Source of the DNA: an uncultured Eubacteriales bacterium
GTDB lineage: Bacteria > Bacillota > Clostridia > Saccharofermentanales > Fastidiosipilaceae
Direction of reading: 5' to 3'
DNA: 64,000 nucleotides
Assembly: GCA_902373515.1 (NCBI GenBank)
Contig: CABKML010000002.1
Coordinates: 41,012-105,011 of the forward strand
In this document: piece after piece, positions 18,444 through 28,031 of the stretch
How positions within the stretch are numbered: position 1 is the stretch's first letter
How the letters are laid out: each line of letters opens with the position of its first letter
Translations under genes and position numbers: made by a program
Notes under the pieces: model-generated
Databases searched by the model: none
What the model was told of the DNA's origin: nothing
The model's input: the letters and a program-made list of their open reading frames with translations, nothing else

Positions 18444-21400
18444 ATGGTTAAGAACAGTTTGAGATGGCAGGCTTTGGTTGTGGCGATCGCAATGGTTGCA
18501 ACGACCTATTTGCCTTTTAATAGATTGCTGGCGGAGGAAAATTCGACCGTCAAGCCCAAGTTGCAATTGCAGGATGACAGTATCACTGCAAGCTTACATG
18601 CTGACGGCATGCAAGGCGGCCGAGTGCAGCCTGCTTCTGAGGATAGAAGTGCAAGTCCTGCTGCCGGGCAAAATGCCGCGCAAACGCCTAACCAAAATCC
18701 CGGACAGCCGGGCCAAACTCCGGGCCAACCGGCTCCAAATCCCGGACAGCCTGGACAAACCCCGGGTCAACCGGGCCAAACTCCGGGGCAGCCGGGTCAA
18801 ACTCCGGGCGAGCCGGGCCAAAACCCGGGCCAACCGCAGGACAATGACGATCAGGGCAAAGAAGAGGACGAAGAAGAAATCAACACCGAAAAAGAAGCAC
18901 CGGAAGTCTACCTTAACCGTCACTTGCCCAAAAATGCCCGCATAATCCCCGGTGACGATCCTGAAACTGTAGAAGAAGCGAACAAACAGCTGGAAGAACC
19001 GCCTGTAGGTCCGACATATTCCTATACCATGAACTTCAAAGCTTACCGCTTGGATAAAATCCAGCCGTTCTATCAACCTTACCGAATAACTGTCGGAGAA
19101 CACGATTCCAATCCGCCCGTAAGCTATCGCTTCGTCTTCCCGGACCTGCAAGGTTACAAAAAACCGCAGGAAGATTTGCAGATGGACTACAACTTCATCA
19201 AAGCAAAGAACAACAAAACAGAGGACTTCATCTACACTTCAGGCAAACAGAAAGTCAAAATCAAACATACTTTCCAAAGCTTGAACGATAAAGAAAAGTT
19301 CCTGGAAGATGATACGAAAACTACTTATACCGAAGGCAATATAGGTGCCGAAATTACAGTGCCTTATTTGCCGGAAGATCAGCGCATCGGCTTTGCCCCC
19401 GAAAATGTCGAATTAAAAGTAACCGTACCGGAAAACACGACCGATTTCTTCGTTGAAGTCCGTTACAAACGTGCCGCTTTCGACGTGGTCTACGACTCTG
19501 TCGGCGGTAGCGGTGTACCGGCTCGGCGTTTGTATTTCGGCCAGACAATCCCGCCCATCGCTAAAAATCCGGAGAAAAAAGGTTCCACACTTAAAGGCTG
19601 GCGCTGCGACAGCGATATTTACGAACTGGACGAATCGGGGAAAATCAAAGTTGATCAGGCAAGCGGCCAACCGAAGAAGCTTTACACCGCAGGCGACTTG
19701 ATTCCCGATTTGACCAAGGTGGAATATGCCAATGCCATGCCGGCCAAGAAAATTACTTTCACCGCTGAATGGCAGGAAGCAACCAAGGCCGATTACACTT
19801 TGCAATTTTGGATCGAAAAACCCGACCACGATCCGAATCCCGCTAAATGGCAGGATAATTACCTGTATGCCGGTGCTAAATTGATCAAAGGCGGTCTTGT
19901 CGGCACTGTCCCGCTCTATCGCAACTTCGATAATGAAAGAGGACAGATTCAATTCCCGGGAATTGATCCGGAAGATTTACAGGACAAGGACAAGTTCAAA
20001 CGTTATTACTACCTGAGCGAAGACATGTTCAAAGTTGCCAATCTGAACCAAGCGCAGGAAGTGAAAACTATCGACTCTTCCGGCAACACGGTCTACAACG
20101 TCATTTATAACCGCCGGGAATATACCTTGGTCTTCGAGCAGCGTTACACTTTGAACGGCGAAGAAACAATACAGCCGACTTTCAGGAAAAACGGCGTGGA
20201 ATATGACTGCGTCAACAAACGCTACAAAGTCAAGGCCCGTTTCGGACAGTTTTTACGGAGCTTGTGGCCGTTGGACAGCGAATTGACGAACTGGGAACAT
20301 GATACAGACGGTAAATGGGATGACTATATGTCCCTAGGCTGGACGATCAATATGAAGACAGGCGAGAGAGAATATCGTGATATGCCGCATTATCGTCTGA
20401 CGAAGAAATTTATCGGTCCGAAAACCGCTGAGTTCCTGCGGCACAGTTCTGTTCCCGGTGTCAACGAACAATATGATGAATATACAATCAGTTTCGGTCT
20501 TGATGTTTCTAATCAGAGCGGTAAAGTGGGACCGGTTCATATGGTTTTCTACAAACAGTCACTTGCTGATGCTGTTGCCGGTAACGATAATAAGGATGAC
20601 TTTGTGTCGGATCTGGATATGTATTATGTAAAATCGGACACTTTCAGCGAGGATTATAATTATACACCGCCGGAGCTGCAGGGCTTTACGATCGTCTCGT
20701 CTGAAGAAACATTAAAATTGGATAAGCTTGATGAGGGTGATCTGGATGAGCTTAAGGGTGATCCGGATGATCCTGATGTTGTTCCTGAATTGCCGCCTAA
20801 CGCGGAGTTCAAGATTCACTTTCTGGGATGTAAGGAAACGGAATATGACGAGAACGGAATTTTGAAGATGCATTATTTGCGCAATAAGCATTCTTTGAAG
20901 ATGTGTTCCGATCCTGCCAAATATAATGATAACGCCTTTTCTCAAAGTGTTGAGGTTTACTATGATCAGCCGTTAGCCGCTTTGGATTTGGACCACAAGT
21001 ACAAACCCCAAAGACCGGCAGGAATCCCGAATAATTACGAATTCTTCGGTTGGGCATATGACACCAAAGGCGTCAAGATGGTCAAAGACAGTAACGAAAA
21101 AATGATCGACTATGATATGTATATCTATGCCATCTGGCGTGATCCGCATATCTGGGAAATGACATTTGACCCTAACGGCGGTACTTTGCAGGAAATTGAC
21201 CCTAACAGCCTGTATGAATGTCAGAAGGATGATATCTGCTTATCCGTGCAGAAATTACCGCACGCTGCGCCGACCGACAAACAAATTTTCAAAGTCCCCG
21301 ACGGCACGACCATCAAAGACCCGAATTTCGTCCCGCAAAGAGACGGATACACCTTCTTAGGTTGGGAGCATGTGCGCTACGATGCCAACGGTGATGAAGA

Positions 21401-23735
21401 CAAAACTTTTGTGAAAAAGTATACGGTGCCTGAACTTTACGCTTTCGGTAACCAAGTTTTCGAAAAATCAACCTTGCGGGCAATCTGGCTCTCCAATAAC
21501 TTTTACGACATTTGGTACTTGCACCATTACTTCGACAAAATGGGTAAAGAAATCGAGGTTAAAAAGAATCACCGGAAAGTCGGGCGTGAAGGCTCTTACG
21601 TCGCCGCCGTGGCTTCTCAGGACGAAAATTACATTTTGCGGACGGACAAAAAGTTCCTGGCCGAATTGAAAGATCCGGGTAAGAACAAGTACTTCCAGAC
21701 GCTCAAAGTCGTTAAGCCGCAAGCTTCCGATAAGCCGGGCGAGGGTGCGAATGTTTTCAATTTCTATTATCGCCCCTTCAGGCACAGAGTTTATTATGCC
21801 GACCACCTCAGTCAGGATGAAGACGGACAGGAGTATGCAATTTACAATCCGGAGAAGATTGTGAACGAAAACCGTGACTACGACGTGCATAACTATGTGC
21901 ATATAAACGGCTATAAGCTGACAAGTCAGGCCCAGCTGAACGTGCATTTCAACTTGGATAAATATGATCGCTTCATCGGCATTAACAATACGGGCAAAAA
22001 ACACATTAATTATCGTTATGATGATTATCGGGTTATTCGCCGCCAAAGTGAAAGTGCCGCTACGCCTAAGGGCTACCATAGAGTGGTGGTGAAGCTGACG
22101 GAAGATGAGCGTTTCAACGATGATTATCCGTATTCTAAGGAAGATAATCGGCGCAAGTACATTGTCGATGTGGTTGACGGCTTCAAAGATGAGAATATTC
22201 CGCTGCCGGAAATTGTGCCCGTGCGTAAAATCAAGGTTGAGAAAATCTGGCGCAATCAAGACGGTCTGAATCTTCTGACCGGCGTTCCTTACGATACGCA
22301 GTTGGAGCTGCAGAAAAAGGCGGAAGAAGAGGCAAAGAAGAAGCAGGAGCAAGAGGCCGAGAACGGCGGTGCCGGTGCTGCAGATACGGGCAAAGGCGAA
22401 GGCAACAGTAACGGCGCAGCAGGTGGCGCAGGTGGTGCGACAGGCACCCCGACCGGTAACGGCACCCCGACCGGCAACGGCAGTGCGACAAGTACTCCGG
22501 GCGGTAATGGCGCGGGTACGTCGACCGGCAACGGCAACACGCCGGCAACCCCGGCAAATCCGGCCAACCCGGCAACTCCGGCTGCACCTAAACCATTAAC
22601 GACTCCGGATAAACTGCCGAAAACCGAGGTAGAACTTTATCGGGACGGCCAACTGTACGAGCCTGAGGACACGATAACCGTGAATCATTTGGAATTGACA
22701 CCGGACAATAAATGGACTGACACCTTTATCGAGCTCTTACGCTCCCCGTCCAAGTGGAAGGGCACTAAGGGCGAATATGACAGCCTCAAAAAACAAGGTA
22801 AGTTTTTGCAGGGCGAAGAGGAAGCAAAGAACGAGTTCAATTACACGGTCCAAGAAACAGGCGTCAAGGACGAGATTATCGAACTCAATAAGGTTTTGTA
22901 CAGTGTGGAATATGACGGCGATATGACCAAAGGTTACACGGTCGTCAACACGCAGGTCCCCTTCGGCGAAATTAAAGTGCATAAGGTCTGGCTGGACCGT
23001 GACGGCAAACCGGTGGAGATGAAATTCGAGGGCGACTTGAACAAGCCCGGCAAACAGGGAAAAACCGACCCTGCGAAGCCTGCTAATCCGGCTGACCCGA
23101 ACAAGCCTGCGGATCCTGCAGACCCTGCGAAGCCCGCGGACCCCGCAGCTCCCGGAAACCAAGGCACCCCGGCGAATCCGGCTGATCCGGCGAACCCTGC
23201 AGACCCGGCAAATCCGGCCGACCAAGCCGACTCGGCAAATCCGGCAGACCCGGACGACCCGAACCAACCGGCAGAAACAGACCCTGAGGCTGAAATCAGA
23301 CGCAACCGCAACGAAATACAGGCCTATCTGACCTTGAATGACGAAGCGATGCCGTATAGAACAGCCGTCAGCGCCGCCCAAAACTGGCAAAGCAAGTTCA
23401 AAAAAGTACGTCTGGCTTACAAACGCGGCGACAAACCGTATGAATACGGCGTCAAAGAAGCAGGAGAAAATTACGGCATGGTTAAATTCCGCAACAAAAC
23501 CTACACTGTAACTTACCAAGGCAACGCCAAAGACGGCTTTGAGATCATCAACAAAGAATACGTTCCGCCGCTTGGCAAACCCGGCATCGTCGTCGAACCG
23601 CAGGAAGAAATCCATCATTGGGTTGTCGCCAAGACCGGTGAAACTGCCGGCGCAGCAACCGGAGCAAGCAACTTTGCCGGCGCATACAGCCTGATACTCT
23701 TAGTTCTGAGCTATATCAGAAAACGCTACAACTGA
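18444..23735 (+). CDS. very large surface protein with InlB-like and Cna-B-like repeats
   Basis: 1763 residues, exported and probably wall-attached. Signal peptide residues 1-30, cleavage near LLA. Residues ~85-132 are a PGQ repeat (PGQTPGQPGQ), followed by an acidic stretch. Several beta-grasp repeats of the Listeria-Bacteroides (InlB B) type are visible, for example FDVVYDSVGG...FTAEW (~345-445), EFFGWAYDTKG...YAIW (~870-900) and TFDPNGG...GYTFLGW...RAIW (~907-1015). Two Cna-B-like starts follow: IKVEKIWRNQDG (~1260) and IKVHKVWLDRDG (~1510), separated by G/N/T-rich and PADPANPAD-rich linkers. The C terminus has VAKTGE (from residue 1728), a hydrophobic stretch and RKRYN: a sortase signal with VAKTG in place of LPxTG. 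Function unknown; adhesion is a guess. Confidence 0.85.
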   Translation: MVKNSLRWQALVVAIAMVATTYLPFNRLLAEENSTVKPKLQLQDDSITASLHADGMQGGRVQPASEDRSASPAAGQNAAQTPNQNPGQPGQTPGQPAPNPGQPGQTPGQPGQTPGQPGQTPGEPGQNPGQPQDNDDQGKEEDEEEINTEKEAPEVYLNRHLPKNARIIPGDDPETVEEANKQLEEPPVGPTYSYTMNFKAYRLDKIQPFYQPYRITVGEHDSNPPVSYRFVFPDLQGYKKPQEDLQMDYNFIKAKNNKTEDFIYTSGKQKVKIKHTFQSLNDKEKFLEDDTKTTYTEGNIGAEITVPYLPEDQRIGFAPENVELKVTVPENTTDFFVEVRYKRAAFDVVYDSVGGSGVPARRLYFGQTIPPIAKNPEKKGSTLKGWRCDSDIYELDESGKIKVDQASGQPKKLYTAGDLIPDLTKVEYANAMPAKKITFTAEWQEATKADYTLQFWIEKPDHDPNPAKWQDNYLYAGAKLIKGGLVGTVPLYRNFDNERGQIQFPGIDPEDLQDKDKFKRYYYLSEDMFKVANLNQAQEVKTIDSSGNTVYNVIYNRREYTLVFEQRYTLNGEETIQPTFRKNGVEYDCVNKRYKVKARFGQFLRSLWPLDSELTNWEHDTDGKWDDYMSLGWTINMKTGEREYRDMPHYRLTKKFIGPKTAEFLRHSSVPGVNEQYDEYTISFGLDVSNQSGKVGPVHMVFYKQSLADAVAGNDNKDDFVSDLDMYYVKSDTFSEDYNYTPPELQGFTIVSSEETLKLDKLDEGDLDELKGDPDDPDVVPELPPNAEFKIHFLGCKETEYDENGILKMHYLRNKHSLKMCSDPAKYNDNAFSQSVEVYYDQPLAALDLDHKYKPQRPAGIPNNYEFFGWAYDTKGVKMVKDSNEKMIDYDMYIYAIWRDPHIWEMTFDPNGGTLQEIDPNSLYECQKDDICLSVQKLPHAAPTDKQIFKVPDGTTIKDPNFVPQRDGYTFLGWEHVRYDANGDEDKTFVKKYTVPELYAFGNQVFEKSTLRAIWLSNNFYDIWYLHHYFDKMGKEIEVKKNHRKVGREGSYVAAVASQDENYILRTDKKFLAELKDPGKNKYFQTLKVVKPQASDKPGEGANVFNFYYRPFRHRVYYADHLSQDEDGQEYAIYNPEKIVNENRDYDVHNYVHINGYKLTSQAQLNVHFNLDKYDRFIGINNTGKKHINYRYDDYRVIRRQSESAATPKGYHRVVVKLTEDERFNDDYPYSKEDNRRKYIVDVVDGFKDENIPLPEIVPVRKIKVEKIWRNQDGLNLLTGVPYDTQLELQKKAEEEAKKKQEQEAENGGAGAADTGKGEGNSNGAAGGAGGATGTPTGNGTPTGNGSATSTPGGNGAGTSTGNGNTPATPANPANPATPAAPKPLTTPDKLPKTEVELYRDGQLYEPEDTITVNHLELTPDNKWTDTFIELLRSPSKWKGTKGEYDSLKKQGKFLQGEEEAKNEFNYTVQETGVKDEIIELNKVLYSVEYDGDMTKGYTVVNTQVPFGEIKVHKVWLDRDGKPVEMKFEGDLNKPGKQGKTDPAKPANPADPNKPADPADPAKPADPAAPGNQGTPANPADPANPADPANPADQADSANPADPDDPNQPAETDPEAEIRRNRNEIQAYLTLNDEAMPYRTAVSAAQNWQSKFKKVRLAYKRGDKPYEYGVKEAGENYGMVKFRNKTYTVTYQGNAKDGFEIINKEYVPPLGKPGIVVEPQEEIHHWVVAKTGETAGAATGASNFAGAYSLILLVLSYIRKRYN

Positions 23736-23802
23736 GATAGCAAGCGTAGAAGGAAACTCAAGTTAGCCAAGCAATCGCTTGAACTTGTAGCTACATGAAA
23801 TG

Positions 23803-23837
23803 AAAAACGGATGCCCCAATCGGAACATCCGTTTTTT
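23803..23837 (+). terminator. bidirectional intrinsic terminator
   Basis: AAAAACGGATG pairs with CATCCGTTTTT; T-rich on the right and A-rich on the left, so it can end both the surface-protein transcript and the convergent regulator transcript. Confidence 0.85.
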
Positions 23838-23896
23838 AATGCTGTATATACTTTGATGTTGCAGCCGCCGTCGCTCGTGCTGCCGTGCTGCCGTGC

Positions 23897-24535
23897 TCAA
23901 CACTGCTTCAAATAACGATAAACTGTCGGCGGTGACACATGCAACAACTCCGCCACCTCGTTCACCGCATTTTTCATATCCAAGAGGCCCGCCTCTTTCA
24001 GCTCCTTCAAAATCGCAACCTTATCACTCGTATCCAGCTGCTCCTTGCCCTTTTGATACTTTTGCACCGCCTGATCAACCCGTTCCACCAACAAACGGTC
24101 AACCTGACTTTTCAAACTCTCCTCGTACAAACTCAGTTCCGGCTGCTTCAAATTAAAAGCCGTCAGCAAACTGTTAAGCGCCTGCTCCAACTTTTTTTGC
24201 GCTTTCATATCTTTATTGATACACAAAAAACCGATAATCTCGCCGGCATCGTTGCGAATAAAATAAGTCGAATCGAGGAAAATATTATTATGGTCTCTAC
24301 CGATATAATCAAGAATAAAAGGTTTATCCGTCTTGTTGAAACGCTCATAAAAGTTAAGGGCCAAATCGGTAATCGGATCGCCCACTTTACGACCGGACAA
24401 ACTGTTCTCAATTGCAATCAAAGACTGTTGCATACGCCTTGCATCATGCAGCGCAATTTCCACACCCTCGCCCATTACTTTCGATAAAAAGGGCAAAAAT
24501 CTCGCATAGCAATCCAAAAGTTCCTGATCGGTCAT
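23897..24535 (-). CDS. YheO/DauR-type transcriptional regulator (PAS_6 + HTH_22)
   Basis: DNA-binding protein of 212 residues. The N-terminal YheO-like PAS domain shows ELLDCYARFLPFLSKVMG and NSLSGRKVGDPITD, with FIRNDAGEIIGFLCINKD at about residues 91-108. The C-terminal helix-turn-helix is AVNEVAELLHVSPPTVYRYL at the very end. A GAGGT site precedes the ATG. Family members regulate amino acid (notably D-amino acid) catabolism; the ligand is not visible from sequence. A palindrome overlapping its own upstream promoter region matches motifs at the ridA and peptidase/permease promoters, so these may be its targets (inference). Confidence 0.88.
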   Translation of the reverse strand: MTDQELLDCYARFLPFLSKVMGEGVEIALHDARRMQQSLIAIENSLSGRKVGDPITDLALNFYERFNKTDKPFILDYIGRDHNNIFLDSTYFIRNDAGEIIGFLCINKDMKAQKKLEQALNSLLTAFNLKQPELSLYEESLKSQVDRLLVERVDQAVQKYQKGKEQLDTSDKVAILKELKEAGLLDMKNAVNEVAELLHVSPPTVYRYLKQC

Positions 24536-24684
24536 TATATCTACCTCATATTCTTAAATTCCGGCCGCCGGCAAGTTCTTAAATTCCGGCGCCGGTGCAA
24601 ATCGCGGCGCAAGGTGCAAACAAGCCGTCCGCAGTTCGTGTGCAGGTCGCGCACTAGCCGTATCCGAGCCGCGCGACATCCTCT

Positions 24685-24729
24685 ATTATATTATCTTCAG
24701 GCAAAATAAACTAATTATTTTTATTAGTT
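24685..24729 (-). promoter_or_regulatory. putative promoter/operator of the YheO-type regulator
   Basis: On the minus strand a TATAAT hexamer (24690-24685) lies downstream of a palindrome AACTAAT-N7-ATTAGTT (24709-24729) that would cover the -35 region. The right part reads TAATTATTTTTATTAG on the plus strand, nearly the same as the element at 27993 and 50740. Confidence 0.4.
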
Positions 24730-24831
24730 CCGTATTTCAGGCGCAAATGGTTCAGTCCTTGATATTTGGATAGAAAAAGCCAATGATAGCGTGAAGTATA
24801 AGCAGGTGGCAGGACAAGAGGAGTTTTTAAT

Positions 24832-24938
24832 AAAAGTTGTAAATACGCATTTATTTTAAAAGTACGCATTAAAATCTTCGCTGCAGGATGCTATAACACC
24901 ATAAATAGATTTAATAAAAATGTGTATTTACAACTTTT
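24832..24938. repeat. long inverted repeat before the DpnII-like operon
   Basis: AAAAGTTGTAAATACGCATT (from 24832) reappears inverted near 24918-24938 with a single change, separated by about 65 bases. The rest of the 563-base gap between the regulator and the methylase holds GC-rich minirepeats (AAATTCCGGC twice at 24555-24592) but no gene. The repeat could be a cruciform, an operator pair or the ends of a small lost element. Confidence 0.7.
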
Positions 24939-25098
24939 GAATAAATTTGAATTTGTACAGAGGTAGAGAATCTCGCGCCCGTTTCGGATGCACAGCATAG
25001 GGTATAAGCAGAAAATCACAGAAACAGAAAATTGCGCTGCGGGGGAAATTAGAAGATAATACACATAATCAGATAGCAAAAAAACAAAGGAGAAACTA

Positions 25099-26091
25099 AT
25101 GAGCTATATTCCTACCGCCAAAGCAACAAACCTAAAAGACAGCTCAAACAAACAGAAGATCGAAGCAGTCAACGAAGCAGCTGCCGAATATGTCGCTGTA
25201 AGAACGGGCGCTAAACCTTTCTTAAAATGGGCGGGAGGTAAAAGTCAACTAATTCACGAATTAAGAAAATATTATCCTTTTAACCGATACCCCATCAAAA
25301 AATATGCCGAACCGTTTGTCGGCGGTGGCGCCGTCTTATTCGACATCCTCAACAGCTACGATTTGCAAGCTGTATACATCAGCGACATCAACGCCGAACT
25401 GATAAACACCTACACTGTAATCAGAGACAACGTTGAAGATTTGTGCAAACTGCTGCAAACTTGGCAAAATGACTTTTTACCGCTCAAAGATGAAGAACGT
25501 CGCACTTACTATAATAATAAAAGAGAAGAATTCAACAGTCGCAAAATGGCCTCGAATTTTAACGACCGAATAGAAAAAGCGGCACTATTTATATTCCTCA
25601 ACAAAACCTGTTTTAACGGCTTATATAGAGTGAATCGACGCGGCCTCTTCAACGTTCCTCCGGGAGCCTACAAAAAACCTTCGATTTGTGATCGCCTGAA
25701 TCTGGAGCAAGTAGCCCGAAAATTGCAAAAAGTTGAAATTGTTTGTGCTCCTTATCAGCAGGCGGCAGACTTTATTGATGCTACCACTTTTGTTTATATT
25801 GATCCTCCGTATCGACCGCTGACAGCCACAGCGAACTTTACTTCATATAATGAAAATGACTTCGACGATAACCGTCAACTGGAATTAGTGAAATTCGTCG
25901 ATTTGTTAAATGAGCGCGGCGCCAAAATTGTCGTCAGCAATTCCGATCCGAAAAATGTTAATCCGGATGACGAGTTTTTCGATCGGGCTTATGCTAACTA
26001 CAAAATCAGACGGGTTGCAGCATCCAGGATGATTAACTGTCGGGGCACGGCAAGAGGAAAAATCAATGAATTAATAATCAGCAACTTCTGA
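25099..26091 (+). CDS. dpnM: adenine-specific DNA methyltransferase, DpnII/Dam type (GATC)
   Basis: Methylates adenine N6 in double-stranded DNA, here very likely in GATC, protecting the cell from the nuclease encoded next. 330 residues. Alpha-class order: the SAM-binding motif FLKWAGGKSQL (about residue 40) comes first and the catalytic IDPPY (Asp235-Tyr238) later. FVGGGAVLFD and NKTCFNGLYRVNRRG are typical of Dam/DpnM. AAAGGAG precedes the ATG. A residual N-terminal extension of about 35 residues (before TGAKPFLKWAG) is longer than in most DpnM proteins. Confidence 0.92.
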   Translation: MSYIPTAKATNLKDSSNKQKIEAVNEAAAEYVAVRTGAKPFLKWAGGKSQLIHELRKYYPFNRYPIKKYAEPFVGGGAVLFDILNSYDLQAVYISDINAELINTYTVIRDNVEDLCKLLQTWQNDFLPLKDEERRTYYNNKREEFNSRKMASNFNDRIEKAALFIFLNKTCFNGLYRVNRRGLFNVPPGAYKKPSICDRLNLEQVARKLQKVEIVCAPYQQAADFIDATTFVYIDPPYRPLTATANFTSYNENDFDDNRQLELVKFVDLLNERGAKIVVSNSDPKNVNPDDEFFDRAYANYKIRRVAASRMINCRGTARGKINELIISNF

Positions 26092-26128
26092 TAACAACAA
26101 ACTTTATTAAAATGAGCAGGAGGAAAAC

Positions 26129-26986
26129 ATGAGAGATTTTAACACTTGGTTAGCAGCATTTAGAAGCAGTATAGCCAACTACGGATATTACACCGATTTT
26201 GCCAAAATATACCAAAATGTAGACAAAATTAAGATTGAACTGAATATATTGAACTCACTTATCGGCTCGCAGAATATTGAAGATGATTTTGTCACTTTGA
26301 TCGAAAAATATCCTGAAACACTGAAATGTATTCCCTTACTTTTAGCTGTTAGAGCAAATGAAATATATGCGATGGACAGTGAGGGAGATTTTACTTATAA
26401 CTTTCAAAAAGCTAATCTTTCGCTTGAACAATATAAAATATTCATGCGTAAAACCGGCCTTTTTGATTTGCTTGCCAAACATATAGTAAACAATTTAGTC
26501 GACTATGTATGTGGGATTGAAACCGGATTGGATTCCAATGCCAGGAAAAATCGCGGCGGTCACTTAATGGAAAATTTGGTTGAAGCCTTTATCCGTAAAG
26601 CGGGATTGGTGAAAAATGAAAATTATTTCAAAGAAATGTATATTCACCAAATCACGGACAAATGGCAAATAGACCTTTCGGCTATATCAAATCAAGGAAA
26701 AATGGAAAAACGTTTCGACTTTGTCATCAAAACGGCAAACATGATTTACGGCATTGAAACTAATTTTTATAGCAGCGGTGGAAGTAAACTGAACGAAACT
26801 GCCCGCAGCTACAAAACGTTGGCCTTGGAGACCGACACAATTAAAGGTTTTACATTCCTTTGGTTTACCGACGGCCGAGGTTGGCTGAGTGCCCGCCATA
26901 ATTTGGAAGAAACATTCGATGTGATGGAACATATTTACAATATTAAAGATTTGGAAAACGGTATTATCAGCGAGGTATGCAAATAA
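26129..26986 (+). CDS. dpnB: type II restriction endonuclease, DpnII family
   Basis: 285 residues. The sequence follows R.DpnII/MboI along its whole length: YYTDFAKIYQNV, LNILNSLIGSQNIEDDF, LFDLLAKHIVNNLVDYV and the nuclease core FDFVIKTANMIYGIETNFY with SGGSKLNETARSYK, where the acidic residues and lysines bind metal. These enzymes cut before the G of unmethylated GATC. The gene lies 37 bases after the methylase with AGGAGG upstream. It is followed, with a one-base overlap, by a second methyltransferase. Confidence 0.92.
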   Translation: MRDFNTWLAAFRSSIANYGYYTDFAKIYQNVDKIKIELNILNSLIGSQNIEDDFVTLIEKYPETLKCIPLLLAVRANEIYAMDSEGDFTYNFQKANLSLEQYKIFMRKTGLFDLLAKHIVNNLVDYVCGIETGLDSNARKNRGGHLMENLVEAFIRKAGLVKNENYFKEMYIHQITDKWQIDLSAISNQGKMEKRFDFVIKTANMIYGIETNFYSSGGSKLNETARSYKTLALETDTIKGFTFLWFTDGRGWLSARHNLEETFDVMEHIYNIKDLENGIISEVCK

Positions 26987-27732
26987 TGACAGGTAAAATA
27001 AAAAAGTGGGAACCTGATGATTTTGAGCTGGAAACTACTACACTTTGGTCTTTCCCCAAGAGGGGAGACTGGGCGACACATGACGCTAAATGGCGAGGAA
27101 ACTGGTCGCCGTATATTCCTCGGAATATTATATTACGTTATTCACAGGTGGGAGATATGGTCCTTGACCAATTTGCCGGCGGCGGAACTACGCTGGTAGA
27201 AGCCAAGCTGCTCAATCGTAATATTATTGGAGTTGATATTAATGAAGAAGCCCTTACAAGGTGCCGGGAAAAAACCGATTTTACGCCGGAAGGTGCTGCC
27301 GGCAAAGTTTATTTGCACAAAGGTGATGCCAGAAATTTGAACTTTATTGCCGACAGCAGCATCGACTTGATTTGCACTCATCCCCCGTATGCGGACATTA
27401 TCAAATATAGTGAAGACATTGCGGAAGATTTATCCCACTTGCCGGTAAAAGATTTCCTGCAGGAAATGGAAAAAGTTGCCCGAGAAAGTTACCGGGTTTT
27501 GAAAAAAGATAAGTTTTGCGCTGTACTTATGGGCGATACGAGGAAAAAAGGCTGTATGATTCCTTTAGCGTTTGAAACTATGAAAGTTTTTCAGGAGAAC
27601 GGTTTTACTTTGAAAGAGCTGATAATCAAACAGCAACATAATTGCCGAGCGACAGGTTATTGGCGAACCAATAGCGTTAAATACAATTTTTTGCTTATAG
27701 CCCACGAATATTTATTTGTATTTAGAAAGTAG
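26986..27732 (+). CDS. second DNA amino-methyltransferase of the GATC system
   Basis: 248 residues from ATG 26986 (an in-frame ATG at 26977 is also possible). It belongs to the N6-adenine/N4-cytosine methyltransferases with motif I (VLDQFAGGGTTLVEA) ahead of the catalytic motif (THPPY, His132-Tyr135). The N-terminal WSFPKRGDWATHDAKWRGNW segment is distinctive. In the S. pneumoniae DpnII locus the second enzyme, DpnA, has the opposite motif order and stands between methylase and nuclease, so this is not a simple DpnA orthologue. A role in protecting single-stranded or hemimethylated GATC is inferred from position only. Confidence 0.8.
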   Translation: MTGKIKKWEPDDFELETTTLWSFPKRGDWATHDAKWRGNWSPYIPRNIILRYSQVGDMVLDQFAGGGTTLVEAKLLNRNIIGVDINEEALTRCREKTDFTPEGAAGKVYLHKGDARNLNFIADSSIDLICTHPPYADIIKYSEDIAEDLSHLPVKDFLQEMEKVARESYRVLKKDKFCAVLMGDTRKKGCMIPLAFETMKVFQENGFTLKELIIKQQHNCRATGYWRTNSVKYNFLLIAHEYLFVFRK

Positions 27733-27969
27733 CAGCTGCCGGCCCTTTTGTGTATCGCTTTAACCCATAACCGTCGTTGCTTTTATGCGCGTCTTTAATA
27801 CTCCGCGCCTTTTTATGCACTACTTTTATGAGACCTCTATGTGCCGTCCTTATGGGCCCTTATGAGCTGCTCGTAAGCACCCTATGCGCCACCACGCCCC
27901 CTTTTGTTCCAATTAACAAGAAAGTTGTATAAACTGCACAAATTTACTCGAATATGTGCCAAATACCTG

Positions 27970-27998
27970 TTTACAATGAACAAAGACAGTGATAATAT
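27970..27998 (+). promoter_or_regulatory. promoter of the ridA operon
   Basis: TTTACA (27970-27975), 17-base spacer, TAATAT (27993-27998). The -10 hexamer is part of a 36-base element that recurs at 50736. The rest of the 430-base gap after the methyltransferase gene shows only AT-rich sequence and the leader described next. Confidence 0.6.
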
Positions 27999-28025
27999 TT
28001 TTATTAGATGATAATTATTTTATCA
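27989..28025 (+). repeat. shared promoter-proximal element, copy 1
   Basis: Starts GTGATAATATTTTTATTAG and ends TTATCAC; almost identical over 35 bases to 50736-50770. GTGATAA and TTATCAC form terminal inverted arms. It covers the -10 region and start site, where a repressor would act. Confidence 0.7.
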
Positions 28026-28031
28026 CCGCTG

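Noticed and set aside
21468..22352. Long minus-strand open frame inside the surface-protein gene
   Set aside because: It is the complement of a repetitive, codon-biased gene; low-complexity residues and lack of a ribosome site mark it as a shadow.
22737..23618. Second long minus-strand open frame in the surface-protein gene (R/V/C-rich)
   Set aside because: Created by the PADPANPAD repeat region read backwards; no start signal and no family resemblance.
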